NCBI GenBank assembly: GCA_019022495.1
Contig: JAFEKR010000009.1
Coordinates: 930,001-994,000 of the forward strand
DNA from: Epichloe hybrida
Lineage: Eukaryota; Ascomycota; Sordariomycetes; Hypocreales; Clavicipitaceae
Length of the DNA stretch: 64,000 nucleotides
Direction: 5' to 3'
The notes under the pieces were generated by a model. It saw only the letters and a program-made list of their open reading frames with translations, had not been told where the DNA came from and ran no database searches. The stretch's first letter is position 1. Each line of letters opens with the position of its first letter. Shown one piece after another: positions 1-11,053 of this stretch. The position numbers were made by a program, and so were the translations under genes.

Positions 1-211
1 GGTTTGAAGACTAGCAATTAGTTGTGTCTCTTGGAGAAAAGTTGGAAGCAGCCTCGACACCCTTGGGAAGGAGGGGGGGGGTCGAGACGTACCTGATTTG
101 GGAGTTTATGCCATAACGGGCTTGATCATCAGGAGTGAACAGCTCCGGGCGGATACTCGCTGACAGGTCATGCTGTAACCCCGACTGCTTGCTGCGCAGA
201 AAGCTGGACAT
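1..211 (-). CDS. Lgl/Sro7-type exocytosis WD40 protein, 5' end only
   Basis: Only the first exon is inside the window: ATG at 211, 39 full codons, then a GTACGT donor starting at 92, with the intron running on to the window edge or just beyond. The first residues (start MSSFLRSKQSGLQHDLSAS, then a PELFTPDDQARYGINSQI stretch) match what I remember of the N terminus of fungal Lgl/Sro7/Sro77 proteins. These are WD40 proteins that bind Sec9-type t-SNAREs and help polarised exocytosis at the plasma membrane. The beta-propellers lie outside the window, so the call rests on about 40 residues. It is divergently arranged with the oxysterol-binding gene starting at 987. Confidence 0.5.
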
Positions 212-986
212 GTTGACCAGACACAGATATCCCTAGTATTGGGTGCGGGCATCGCTCTGCCGATGGGTGAAGCTCAAATCGGAACAGACGCAGGCTGTTG
301 CTGGGAAGATTTCATGGTGGGGGTTGCAGGCAGTTGCAGGCAGTTGCAGGCACGTGTATCATGTGCCAAGACGACATGAAATGGGCAGGAGCCACATGCA
401 ACATGTTACACAGCCGATGCTGAGCATTGACAGATCGGCACAACAGATGTAGGGATTTCCTAGGTGTCACTTTATTAGACGCAATTGGCGTGCACTGCCC
501 ACTTCTCGAAAGAAGTCGGCCCATGTGCATCGATGATTGGCTCCTTTGTCATGTGCCACAGGCTTGATCTCGCTCTCGGGCTTCTACCCCACCAATCCCA
601 CCAGCCCAGCGACCCCTCCAGTGCCACCAGTGCCACCTGTGCCACATGTGCCACCAGTGAGTGCCAAGTGCCACCACCACGATCCAAGTCGCCAGGGGCC
701 AAGCTCCGGTCCGCTCAACGCGTGTGTGTTTCTTGGAAAACCTAACCGCCTTCGCCTCGACCGACTTCTTGCATATTACTCACTTCCTCGATAGTCGGCT
801 ATTTTCTATCAACAGGCGGCTCGACCGTGCGCACCAGCTTTTGCTTCTTGAACAATATCTTCTATTCCTCCGCGGTGGGTTTACGATCGACCTGCTCCAT
901 CAAGACTTTGCCCATTTTCCTGGCCGACACCGGATTGCCCACCTTCCCGCCCGTAAGCTCGTAATATATCAACCCGAGATATCGCC
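212..986. other. Divergent intergenic region
   Basis: Shared upstream region of the Sro7-like gene (-) and the OSBP gene (+). It holds a 10-bp tandem repeat (unit CAGTTGCAGG, about 320-353) and an imperfect run of GCCACC/GTGCCA units (about 618-675). A pyrimidine-rich stretch just upstream of 987 looks like a leader. No gene-like reading frame was seen. Confidence 0.6.
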
Positions 987-2813
987 ATGTCGTCATCGAC
1001 AGCGACTGCCACCGTCGATGCGCCAGATGGACCGCAGAGCGATGGCTCCAAGCTGCGAACCTTTCTTGGTATCTTGAAGAAGTACGTCCGTTTCTTTCTT
1101 TCCCTGTCTATTTTTTCTTGTCCACCGCCGGCGACAAACCCGGAGAGAGACAGGGCTCATTTCAAGCGCCACCGACGAACCTTTGCTCAAGATGCGCATT
1201 CAGAGATGCAGTAGTGAGGAGCCACTGCCATTGACGTCAAAATCAAAGCTTCTGTCATCACCATGTCCGTTGTACTGATCATGACGTGGCCTTTAGATTC
1301 ATTGGCGTGACAGACCTCGCCGCAGTCCGATTTTCCCTTCCCTCGCAGCTTCTGGAACCGACACCCAATCTTGAATACTGGACGTACCTCGACGCACCGA
1401 ATGCCTTTATCGCTATCGGCACCTCGGACGAGCCACTCGACCGCATGCTCGAAGTCATTCGTTTCTGGCTGACAAAAGACTTGAAATATGCAAAGGGCAA
1501 GCCCTGCAAGCCGTATAATTCTTGTCTCGGTGAATTCTTCAGGGTACGTTGCACACACAAACATACCATGCATTCGTGAGTGGCACAAAGTAGCGTGGGA
1601 ATGCGAGGTGAAGACGGGCAAGGACTTCGTTCTCGTTCTCGCTGACAAATATTCTGCCCTCTCCCTCTTGAATAGTGCAACTGGGAAACAGAAGACAACG
1701 CGCCGAGAATCGAGACTGCAGAACTCAATGGCTCAACCGCCTCGGGGTCGGATAAGGGATCATTACGCAGCCTGAAAGTTCCTCCCAAGAGCGACAGGAG
1801 TGAATCGACAGTCTCGCTGTCTGTGCCCAAACATGGCACATCAACACCAGACAAGAAACCGATTCGAGTTTCGTACCTCACCGAACAGACATCCCATCAC
1901 CCTCCGGTGAGCGCGTTCCACATAACTTGTCCCGAAAGGGGTTTGACCGCGCGCGGCTTTGACCAGATCACTGCCAAATTCACAGGCACATCGGTCAAAG
2001 TTTTACCGGGCGAGCACAACATGGGTATTTTCATCTCGTTGGATAAGTTTGGCGGCGAGACTTACCAACTCACGCATCCTGCTGCCCATCTGGGCGGTAT
2101 TCTGCGAGGATCTCTCAGCGTGTCTGTGAGTGAGATGGCCTACATCACATGTCCTGAAACCAAGATCAAAGCCATTCTCCACTACGTCGACGAAGGTTGG
2201 CTCGGCCGAACCACAAACAAAATCGACGGCGTTGTCTTCCGATATGATCCCGAGAACGACAACAAGACGCGAGTCCAAGATGTTCCCGACGACGATATCC
2301 TCATCCGACTCAGTGGCCCGTGGAGAGAAAAGGTTGTCTTTACAATTGGTTCGACACCAGTGGTTAGTCTGTCTTGCCCCCAATAGCTCCCCATCCACCT
2401 CTCCTGCGACAATCAAAACATGCGTCAAAGCCAACGTGCTTATTCTCTCCAAATAGAAATCCGTCCCACCCGAGCAGCAATACACCATCATCGACGTGGC
2501 CCCCCTCGACGTCGCATCAAAGGTCATACCCCCCGAAGACCAACAACTCCCCAACGAATCCCTCGTCCTCTGGGGGGGCGTTACCAAAGCCATCCACGCC
2601 AAGCAATTCTCCAAAGCGACCGAGATCAAAGTCGAGCTGGAAGAACAACAACGCGAGAAAGCTAGAGAGCGCGAGAAAAACAACGAGACGTGGCAGCCCG
2701 TGTTTTTCGAACACGTCGTTGGCAACGGCGGGAAACCCGACTTGACGGAAAAGGGAAGACAAGTGCTGGAGCGGGCTCAAAGAGGTGAATGGTCAATGGA
2801 AGGTATCTTGTAG
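987..2813 (+). CDS. Oxysterol-binding protein (short Osh/ORP type)
   Basis: Four exons: 987-1081, 1297-1543, 1676-2362, 2457-2813, giving 461 residues. All junctions keep frame and use GTACGT or GTTAGT donors with TAG acceptors. The diagnostic ORP fingerprint EQTSHHPP falls in exon 3, preceded by a LGEFFRCNW segment spanning the exon 2/3 junction that matches the family's 'NP.LGE.F...W' region. The protein is essentially only the ORD lipid-binding barrel, with no PH, ankyrin or GOLD domain, like yeast Osh4-7. A lysine/glutamate-rich helix and a W-x-P-x-F-F-E segment close the C terminus. Known family role: sterol or phosphatidylserine exchange for PI4P at membrane contacts; which lipid this member carries cannot be read by eye. 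Intron 1 (215 nt) is longer than the rest. Confidence 0.92.
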
Positions 2814-3576
2814 AGATCCCTAAGAAAGAAGGCGCCGCATATCCATTTACACATGTATTGTATGGGTGAGTAAAGGCTTAGTTGGTGGGAAGCGCCGTAT
2901 TCGTTTTCTGGGAACGCCAAGTTGGGCTAGGGGCGCGATTACAATCATGTGCATTACCTCCTTATGGGAGTTGTGTCAGCATTTGAGGGATGTCTTGGTC
3001 TTAGTCTTGGTCTTGATCACGGTGGTGGTAAAACTTGAGAATGTACTGCCTTGGCATTTTGCTCATGTCGAGTAGTAGGTGGCCGTTGTGTACCTAGCTA
3101 GCGTTGTTTTCGATCGAAACTCTGTCCAGGTCTCGTAGTGGCGTCCAGTGACTAAGATGTGTACCTGTGTGAGCTCACTCACGTACGTCGTGGTAGACGA
3201 GTGGGCGACAGGTCACGATGAGACATGGACTTGGGTGTATCACCGATGCGCCGAGACACGGCAACGTTTGAATTGGGGGTATTCTGAACAACTGCTTGTT
3301 CGTGTGGAATTGTTTCTTCTTCCTTGTACAAGCAGATTACTGCTACTAATATTACAACATGGGGTTACATATTTTTATAACACGGTCGATACAAGACTTC
3401 ACTGCCATGAGTGAGGTGAGGTATCGTTTCTTGTTCCTTCTTCAAGTCAGTCCGTGTCTAGACTAGACACGGGGTCTTCCAGGCCTTACAGCCCAGCAAT
3501 TGATACAGTGCGAGCGAAAAACTTCCGCCGACGTACAGTAAGTTCTTGGCTTTCTGACGAAAGCAGGGGTGGTAGT
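2814..3576. other. Convergent 3' intergenic region
   Basis: Lies between the 3' ends of the OSBP gene (+) and the p32/Mam33 gene (-) and should contain both terminators. A short GTCTTG repeat occurs at about 2992-3017. ORFs here are short and unlike genes. Confidence 0.6.
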
Positions 3577-4568
3577 TTACGCGTCAACAAAGGCCTTGAC
3601 GTTGCTCAGCCACCTGAGGTACTCTTGCTGCTCCTTGACGTCCACGTAGTCGGGGACGAAGACGGCCAGGGCCTGCGTGATGCCGCGCTCCTCGAGGAAC
3701 CGCTCCATCAGAACCTGCAGGTCTTCGTCGAGGCTGCCGAAGGGAGGACCGGGGTAGACATCGGCGCGCTTCTGGGCGGACTCGGGGCTGTCGACCTTTG
3801 CGACCTTGGCGTCCTCGTAGAAGAACATGTTCTCGACGACAATGTTGCCGTCCTGGGCGGTGGCGTCAATGTTGAGAGCACCGGCAGTCTTGCCGGGCTT
3901 CTCGACAACGATGGAGAGGTTGATGGGGGCGGCCGCCTCGTCGTCGAGCTCGTCTTCCATCTCGTCGACGTCTTCTTCAGGACGGCCATTGGCCTGCTTA
4001 TTTGGGGACTGTGCGGATTCGTCGAATTCTTCGTCTTCGAGGGCGGCATCCTCGGTGTAGGGGTCGTAGTTGGTGATGTCGGCGATGGAGAAGCTGACGG
4101 TGATTCTAGAAGAGCATTAGGGTTTTATTTTTATTTTTATTTTTCTTCTTTTGAGGGGGGGCGGGGTGCCGAGGAAGATTCCTCTCGATAGATGATGGGT
4201 ACTGACTTCTCGTTGCCGAATGATCGAACCAGTTTGACAAGCTCCTGTCCAGGAGTATCGATCAGCTCAAAGGGGCTGTTGTCCAAAAAGTCCTTGATGC
4301 TAGCGGGCTGCTGCTCCTGGGCCTTCATGTCCTCCTCGATCTGGATCTCGCTCTCGAGCTTGGCAGCGAGCTCGTCATCGGTCTCGCCGTCGGCAGCGCG
4401 GCGACCGACAGTCGTTGAGAAGGTGGCGCCGGTGGATTGCCGCAGGGCGCTCACGGCTGAGGTCTTGATGAAGGTGCTAGGGCGGGCGACGCCAGATCGC
4501 ATCGAAGCGGTGGTGAGGCGAGCTACAGCCCGGGGTGCGGATCGTGCAAAGGTTCGGATGGAAAGCAT
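3577..4568 (-). CDS. Mitochondrial acidic p32/Mam33 family protein
   Basis: Two exons: 4568-4207 and 4105-3577, with a 101-nt intron using a GTCAGT donor, giving 296 residues. The N terminus is an arginine/serine-rich mitochondrial targeting peptide (start MLSIRTFARSAPRAVARL) ending near a FSTTVGRRAAD segment. The mature part shows the family layout: an N-terminal helix with charged residues, beta strands with an ITVSFSI segment, a very acidic loop (EDEEFDE, EEDVDEMEDELDDE), then a C-terminal helix ending in WLSNVKAFV. Family members form acidic doughnut trimers in the mitochondrial matrix and assist mitochondrial translation and respiratory function. The ATG at 4568 is chosen because it begins the targeting peptide; an upstream in-frame ATG at 4649 would add an unconvincing leader. 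Confidence 0.93.
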
Positions 4569-5297
4569 TGTGATGCAATGTGATGAGATGCGTTGTTGAG
4601 TTTGTTGGAGTTGGAAGCTGTGAAGGAGAAGAGAAAGAGAGATGAGCAACTGTTATACCCAGGGATGAGTGAGTGAGTACGACGTTTGGCGGTTTTGTGC
4701 TGGCTAGAATGAGCTTCTGAAATTTTTAGGATCCCGGCCCAGGAGGAGCGCCCGTACCCGGGGCGGACTGGGGTCCACGGCTGCACGTGATTGGCCAAGA
4801 TCGCTCATGATGGGTCAACATGGAACAATAGCAAGTGAGTGACCGCAGCAAGCTATTACGTGAATGGCGTCGTAGGGATTAGGCCAGTCACGATTCTCAA
4901 TAGTACTGAGCTCTGAGTGAACGGATCTAGATATTCATAATTTCGTGTTTCATCTACCAGGCGTGAAATTGTAAGAAACAAATTTCCTCCTTACGGCTTC
5001 ATTTTGTTTTGGTGCAAACCCATACCACGGACAAAATAGTAGTGCTCAACGCCACAAACGCCTTTATTTTTGGTCCGAGCATTCGTGCCGCATCCAAAGT
5101 TATCCTGTTCGAAAAAAGATGGCCGAGCCATTTCCCCTTCTGATTAGGGGAGCAGACTTGCAAGCGCCGGCTGCGATGTCAGTAGTCCTCCAACGTGAGG
5201 TTGCTCAACATCATCCGGCCATTGCGCCTGACACTTAACGCGTTGTGATCAGCTGTATATGTTGCCGTCTCACCAGTGCCTGGAACGGTCAGATCCA
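4569..5297. other. Intergenic region between MAM33 and TMA16
   Basis: Upstream region of the p32/Mam33 gene (-) and 3' flank of TMA16 (-), which are in tandem. The first 250 nt are the leader/promoter of MAM33. The 4800-5200 stretch is comparatively AT-rich with no obvious structure. Confidence 0.5.
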
Positions 5298-6015
5298 CTA
5301 ATTGATGCCCTTTGAGGGAAACTCGGCAGGGCGCATCTGACCAGCGCTCGATACTTTGACCCAGGAGAACGTTGCCAGGTATGCCCATTCACCCTTCCAT
5401 TTCTCCAACAGTTTCGCGTTCTCCGCTGACGTGATATCGGGTAATACTAGAAGGTCATGAGTCACGGTGTTCCAAGAGCAGAGCTGTTCAAAATGTGTGC
5501 CTACCGAATCCCTCTTCGTATTCGGTCTCCAAGGCTTTGATCTTCAGCTTGAGCATATCTTCCTTGGTGCTTGGTGGACGACCAGATCGACGAGCTTTCT
5601 TCACAACATGATATTCTTCATCGTGCTGGTGAATGAATCTTGGAGAATCTGAGTCAGTTGTGGTCTTCGCCATATGCTAAGGTGGTCTCACTTTTGAATC
5701 AGGGATTGGAGTGCTTCTATATCGAGAGGTTCATCATTGCCTTTCTCAGCCAGCCTTTCTTGGAAGAAGGCAACTCGGTCCACTGAGCGCGCAGTAAGTC
5801 AGACTGGAGCAAAGACATTCTCTCCTCGGCAACCGACACATACTAATTGGCTGCTCTTTCTTGCCTCTTGCAGCAGCGAGCTTCCCCAGCCTCTGATCTC
5901 GAATGGCAGCTTTGTGCAGGCGAAATGAGTCTCTTGACTTGACATGCAAGGCGTTGACTTCTCCATTGCGCTTCTTGGCAATTTGCTTGCGCGTCTTTTC
6001 GAGTGAGCTGGGCAT
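5298..6015 (-). CDS. TMA16: Translation machinery-associated protein 16
   Basis: Four coding exons from the ATG at 6015 to the TAG at 5300-5298. The donor after exon 1 is GTATGT at about 5845, and short introns of roughly 60-110 nt separate exons encoding VAFFQE, FIHQHDEEY and GEWAYLATFSWVKVSSAG. The product begins MPSSLEKTRKQIAKKR, followed by an ALH.KSRDS.RLHKA..RD.RL.KLAA segment and a W-K-G-E-W-A-Y-L motif near the C terminus. All of these match my memory of fungal Tma16. Length is about 170 residues, normal for the family. Tma16 is a small nuclear, ribosome-associated 60S biogenesis factor. It diverges from EXO1 across a 1.4-kb spacer. The first acceptor (about 5791) makes a split ATG codon, which fits phase. 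Confidence 0.85.
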
Positions 6016-7399
6016 TTCGAGTGCTGTTGTTCATATAAAGGGAATTCGGATGCTGGCGGCGACTCCAACGACGACGACCCTTGTTGTTGGGGGAAAAAAA
6101 AAGTTGTCTGCGATGACAAGCCAGAAAGAGAAAGCTAGTCCCAAGGGGGGTGTCGGCCCCACCTGCACCTGCACCCGCTCTCGACTCCAAACCAGCCAGC
6201 CAAGACCAGCCTCTGAGAGACTTCCAAATTTCATCTCCGACTTGACATTGCCTAGGTTCAAACAGTCTTGACCGGGTCTCCAAGAGATTCGTCCGTCTTG
6301 GCATCATCGGTCTCGGCGCTTGAAGCAGCGGCATCAAACTTGCAAAAGTCGGCCTCACCCCCGGCAGTCCAGTCCGGCAGGTGCGCAGGTGCGTTGTCTT
6401 GGCTGGGGTGAATGTTGGCGCACGGGAGCCATACCGCTTTAGGCCTGAGCCCGTCCTGACTTGTCCTGAGTCCTGACTCCCGGTAGCGCCGTGACGCCGC
6501 TGTCCTTCCTCAAGTCGACAAATCAACGCGTCTCGAGTAATACGGATCCGTACCTACCTGGGTAGCGGGTACCTACCTGGGTACCTACCTGGGTACCTGT
6601 GGCCTGGGTACGTACAACAACAGTGGGTTGTGGTACATACTACTCCGTACACCCACTGTACGTAGCCCTGTTAGTCAGCCAGCAACTTGGCACGCGTTAT
6701 TATGGCAAGACACCAAGTAATACTGTGTGTGGCTCTGTTTCGTCAACTTGCATTTTTTCTCACAACTCTTTGCCCTCTCAAGCCCACGACAACGCCCGTC
6801 TGCTCACGAGCTCTTCTCAGATTTGGCGGTCCAGTCCTTCCTGGTGTACTCTGCCTGCTCGTGGCTATTGCACTCTCGCGTCAGCCCATAAGCCGCCATC
6901 TTTCCTGTCCTGTCCGCCAAACAACAACAACAAGTCCACCTGCCTGCAACACCTGCCTGCAACGCAGCCGCGTCCGACCTCAACCCAGTCGGCCACTGGA
7001 ATCTCGGCCTCGCCTCATCGCAACTGACGTCTTTGTCTACCTCGAGTCCTCCTTGCGCGACTGCTTCTTCTTATTTTTCTTTGAGTTTCGGTGCCCACGC
7101 GTCTCGGTGCTTGTAAAACACGGTCCTGACCTCGCTTCGTCTCGTTTGCGAAGTCGCCTGTCATCTTCGACCTCCTCCTAGCTTGATTATCATCATATTT
7201 AGATTCGTCTCGACAAACACGCGCCGGGCTTTGGCTTCATTCACATCCTGTTTATCACCCAATTGCTGACGGCTGGAAGCTGCCAGCTTCTACAGCGGCA
7301 TTGTAGCAACTCCAATGTCATCGATCAATTGGTGTTAGCCCGCGTACCATCACAACGCCTTAATTGCCCGGGTCCCGTGTGACGTTGTAACCCCTCAGG
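6016..7399. other. Divergent intergenic region TMA16/EXO1
   Basis: Holds a palindrome TACGGATCCGTA at 6541-6552, a 12-bp repeat (GTACCTACCTGG) present three times between 6550 and 6592, and TACTCCGTA at 6641-6649. A long CT-rich leader runs towards EXO1. ORFs such as 6599-7027 and 6687-7181 are low-complexity and not supported as genes. Confidence 0.55.
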
Positions 7400-9788
7400 A
7401 TGGGCGTGTCAGGTCCGTACAGTATCTGTCAAGATGAGAGGTGTGCCCTTCAGGACTAACAATGATCAGGGCTTCTACCTTTGCTCAAATCCATTCAACG
7501 CCCTCTAGAACTCAAGAAGTGTCATGGCGAGACACTAGCCGTCGACGCATACGGATGGCTCCATCGAGCTGCTTACTCGTGCGCCGTCGAGCTCGGACAG
7601 GGAAAACAGACCAGAAGGTCAGTTACACTGTTTCCATAAACGTACTAAACACTTGATCGATCTAACACAACATGGCAGATATGTCACCGCTGCACTGCAT
7701 CGTGTGCGAATGCTGCAGCACTTTGGCGTAACTCCATACATGGTTTTTGATGGTGACTTCCTTCCAAGTAAGGCCGCAACCGAGGATTCTAGGGCAAAGA
7801 AGCGAGAGGAGAAGAAAAAGCTCGCCAATGAACTGCTCAAAGCAGGCAAGTCATCTCAGGCCGCCCAAGAATTTCAAAAATGCATTGATATTACCCCGGA
7901 AATGGCCTCGTGTCTCATCCAGCAACTCAAGCAAATGGGCATTCCTTACGTCGTGGCTCCGTATGAAGCCGATGCACAGCTTGTGTATCTGGAGCGTCAG
8001 GGTTTAGTCAACGGCATTCTTTCAGACGACTCCGATCTTCTTGTATTTGGTGCGAAGCGTCTACTGACCAAACTGGACCAGTATGGCAATTGTATTGAGA
8101 TAAATCGTCGCGATTTCTGTGCTTGTCGGGAGGTGTCCCTCACTGGATGGACCGATACCGACTTTAGACGAATGGCCATCATGAGCGGCTGTGATTATCT
8201 CAATGGGCTTCCAGGAGTGGGACTAAAGACGGCGTACCGCATGCTTCGCAAGTCGAAAACGCCCGAGCGAGTGGTCCGCCTGCTGCAGTTCGACGGGAAA
8301 CGCGTCTCCGAGAACTATCTGACGCAATTTTACCAAGCTGAACTAACGTTCTTGCATCAATGGGTGTTTTGTCCGAAGAAGAAGGGATTGGTCCATCTGA
8401 CTGAATTAGACGGCACCCGAACGGCTGAGGAAATGCCCTTTATTGGTGCTTATGTTGAACCGGACCTGGCCACGGCCATCGCCGCTGGTGACGTCAACCC
8501 AATCACAAAGACACCCATAGTCATCGCGACAACGCCTTCTAAGAGGAGACACTCTCAAACAGCGGCTACGATTGTGCCGCCGCGTAAACCTATTACGACC
8601 TACTTCAAGGGACAGGGCCGAATACCCATGGGCGAAATGGACGCCAATTGCTTTTCAGTCGACCCTCAAAGAGTTGCGCAAATTACTGACGGGGGGCTGG
8701 TCCCACGGGTATTTCCCTTGCCTAGGCCATACGTCGAAAATTCTAGACAAGCAACCAGTAATCCGGCCTCAACACCCAGCAGAAGTAGATGTGCTCCTAC
8801 CAGAAAATCCCCCAGGCTTCAACGACGGAAAACGGAACCTATATCTAGTATGCTTGCGCGAGTGGCGAGCAGTCCTGCCCCAGCAAAATCTCTCGATGAT
8901 GCTTTACTTCCGTCACCAGCCCTTGTTACCCAATCCGAGCCTCCAAACCGGCCACAGAAAAAACTGCGCCTATGTGACGACGATGGTGAAGTAGACACAT
9001 CGCCGAAGAAGAGCAAATTCTTTCCTCTCGCAAAAATCAGGAAGAGTCCAGCAAGAGCCAAAAGTGATGCGTACTTATTTTCAGACGACTCAATCGAAGA
9101 AAGCCTCCGCGACTTGCCCGATTTCGAGGGGTGGAAGCCGTCAAGCAAACCGGACAAGTCTATTGCCATCTTTAGCGACGACTCGCAGGCCTCGCAGCAA
9201 CAGATGAGCCAGTCTATGGCAGATGAAGCCAGCCAATCGGCAAGCCAGGGCACTAACGACACACAAATCACGATACCGTCGCAAACGAAGGAGAATTCTT
9301 CCGATGGCATGATGCGGCCTCCGCTGTCCACCAAACCCCAGCAGCAACAGACACTCGCGACACCGTCACGACCGAATCTCAGCCGGCTCACTTTTTCATC
9401 CCGACCTTTGGCCACGCCGTCATCATCAATGTCGTACCAGTCATCAGTATTTAGTATGGGACCTACACCGTCCACCGGACCATCGACAGCCACATCCATC
9501 TTGACTCCACTGCAGAGACTCGGCGCACGCGCGACCAACTCGATGGCATCGCCCCAACAAACCAAGCCGAGGCCGAATCCAAAGCTAGTCCATGACATGG
9601 CCAAGGGTTTACCGGTGAATCCGTCATTTGTACCGCTACCAAAGGTTGATGTGGTTGAAGTCGGGGCACTCAATAGGCCATGTGTTGGAAGCGAGGATCA
9701 GATCATTCCCGATAGTGACGGCGAAGTGGACGAAGAAGTCGAGCCACCACCGAGAAAATTGGACCTGTCACGGTTTGCGTTTTCTTGA
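7400..9788 (+). CDS. EXO1: Exonuclease 1 (5'-3' dsDNA exonuclease/flap nuclease)
   Basis: Three exons: 7400-7412 (13 nt), 7470-7617, 7679-9788, giving 756 residues. Intron 1 has a clear CTAAC branch site. The tiny first exon encodes MGVS and restores the invariant MGVxGLLPxL start of XPG/FEN nucleases. Catalytic acidic residues stand where human EXO1 has them: D30 (AVDAYGWLHRA), D78 (VFDGD), E150 and D152 (YEADAQL), D171 and D173 (SDDSDLL), and D226 (SGCDYLNGLPGVG) leading into the helix-two-turn-helix. Residues after about 330 are disordered and serine/proline-rich, as in the family. Role: resection of double-strand breaks, mismatch-repair excision and telomere processing in the nucleus. A PIP-like RKPITTYF sits at residues 356-363. 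Confidence 0.96.
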
Positions 9789-11053
9789 GCGTCAGTGTGA
9801 CACGCTACATGCAACATGCCCGGTGCCCCCACCCCTATCTTTGGTTCACTACGGTGTCCAGTTGTATAAATTTGGAGTTTTCTGAAGCATATTACCCCGG
9901 CGTTTCTCATTGCCCGTGACTATTTTGGACTGTATCGAATTCTGGCACATGAATGTGTTCGGCGCTGTCAAGGAAGTGGCCTCTCTCGTTGATTGATTAA
10001 ATTCGCCAAAACGGCCTGCAACGCGCGTCATATCGATGAACAGGGGAAGGAGATTGGAGCAATACGATGTGGGAAGCTCTGGGACGTTGAAGAGAATGAA
10101 GGGAAGAATAGGATTGTTCCACTAGTCATAATGGCGATGATGTCGCTTCGTTGTATCACTAGACATAATCCATGACCTGATTTTCATCAATTACTTGAGT
10201 CGGGGTGTTGTGCCGTACCCTTTGCAAGGCGTCCTCAACAGGAGTGTAAAGGAATAATTATGGCTTGGGACGGACAGTTGGACAACTATCATGGCGTGCC
10301 AAGGGCCCATTGTGCAACAGGCTGATTCTGAGCCTAGTCACCGTTGTGCAATTGTCAACTGCTTACAAGACTCACTCGCGCATGCACTCCCAATGACACG
10401 GGTCCGCTGAGCGACACGGCAACGCATGCATACGTATATACAGACGGTCGCTTGATTCATACGCTATTATATCACATACGCTATTATATCAAACCAATTG
10501 ACTCCAGCGTTACAAATGCCACGTCCCAGCCTCCCGGCCCGTTTCTCCTCTGCCGTGTTCCAGCCAGCCATATAATACTAGGTGTGTGTAGAGTGTTGTC
10601 GAGGGACAGTATGTTCTTTCTTGTTGGATGAGAAAAATAAGCTGGGCGATTTCAATAGATGAGAAACAAGCCTCAACACCGGGGATTTCGATTTGCCGAA
10701 CAAAGCAAGAATGCCTGTGCCATGACAGGACGGAAAAAAAAACCGGGGGGAAACTGGAAACAAGTGGCAGCCAGGAAAGGGGGCAGATTTACATGAGACT
10801 GCGCGTGTATCGGGCTGAAATACGTAGTATAATAGTATGCCACCCAGCCCCCCCCCCCAAATGTAGTATTCCGATTGTAGCCATATCCGTCGTTTCTTTC
10901 TGAAAGGAAAGGGTTGAGTGGTCGTAAAATCATCATGAGAGGAAAGAAGCAATCTATATGGATCAGAAGGGGCTAGCGTGAGTGTAATGGAAGGCTGTGA
11001 TGCTGTGCGGTGGGCGACGCCTTCTGTTCGATGCTGAATTAGGGCCCCTCGTC
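9789..11053. other. Convergent intergenic region EXO1/RBR ligase
   Basis: 3' flanks of EXO1 (+) and the RBR ligase (-). Contains a perfect 17-bp tandem duplication (CATACGCTATTATATCA, 10458-10474 and 10475-10491) and short homopolymer runs near 10735 and 10850. ORF 10578-11108 (-) overlaps the end of the ligase in another frame and is not gene-like. Confidence 0.55.

Noticed and set aside
2003..2725. 240-codon ORF antisense to the OSBP gene
   Set aside because: Covers known OSBP exons and an intron; no family features.
8819..9673. 284-codon ORF antisense to the EXO1 tail
   Set aside because: Serine/glycine-rich shadow of a disordered coding region.
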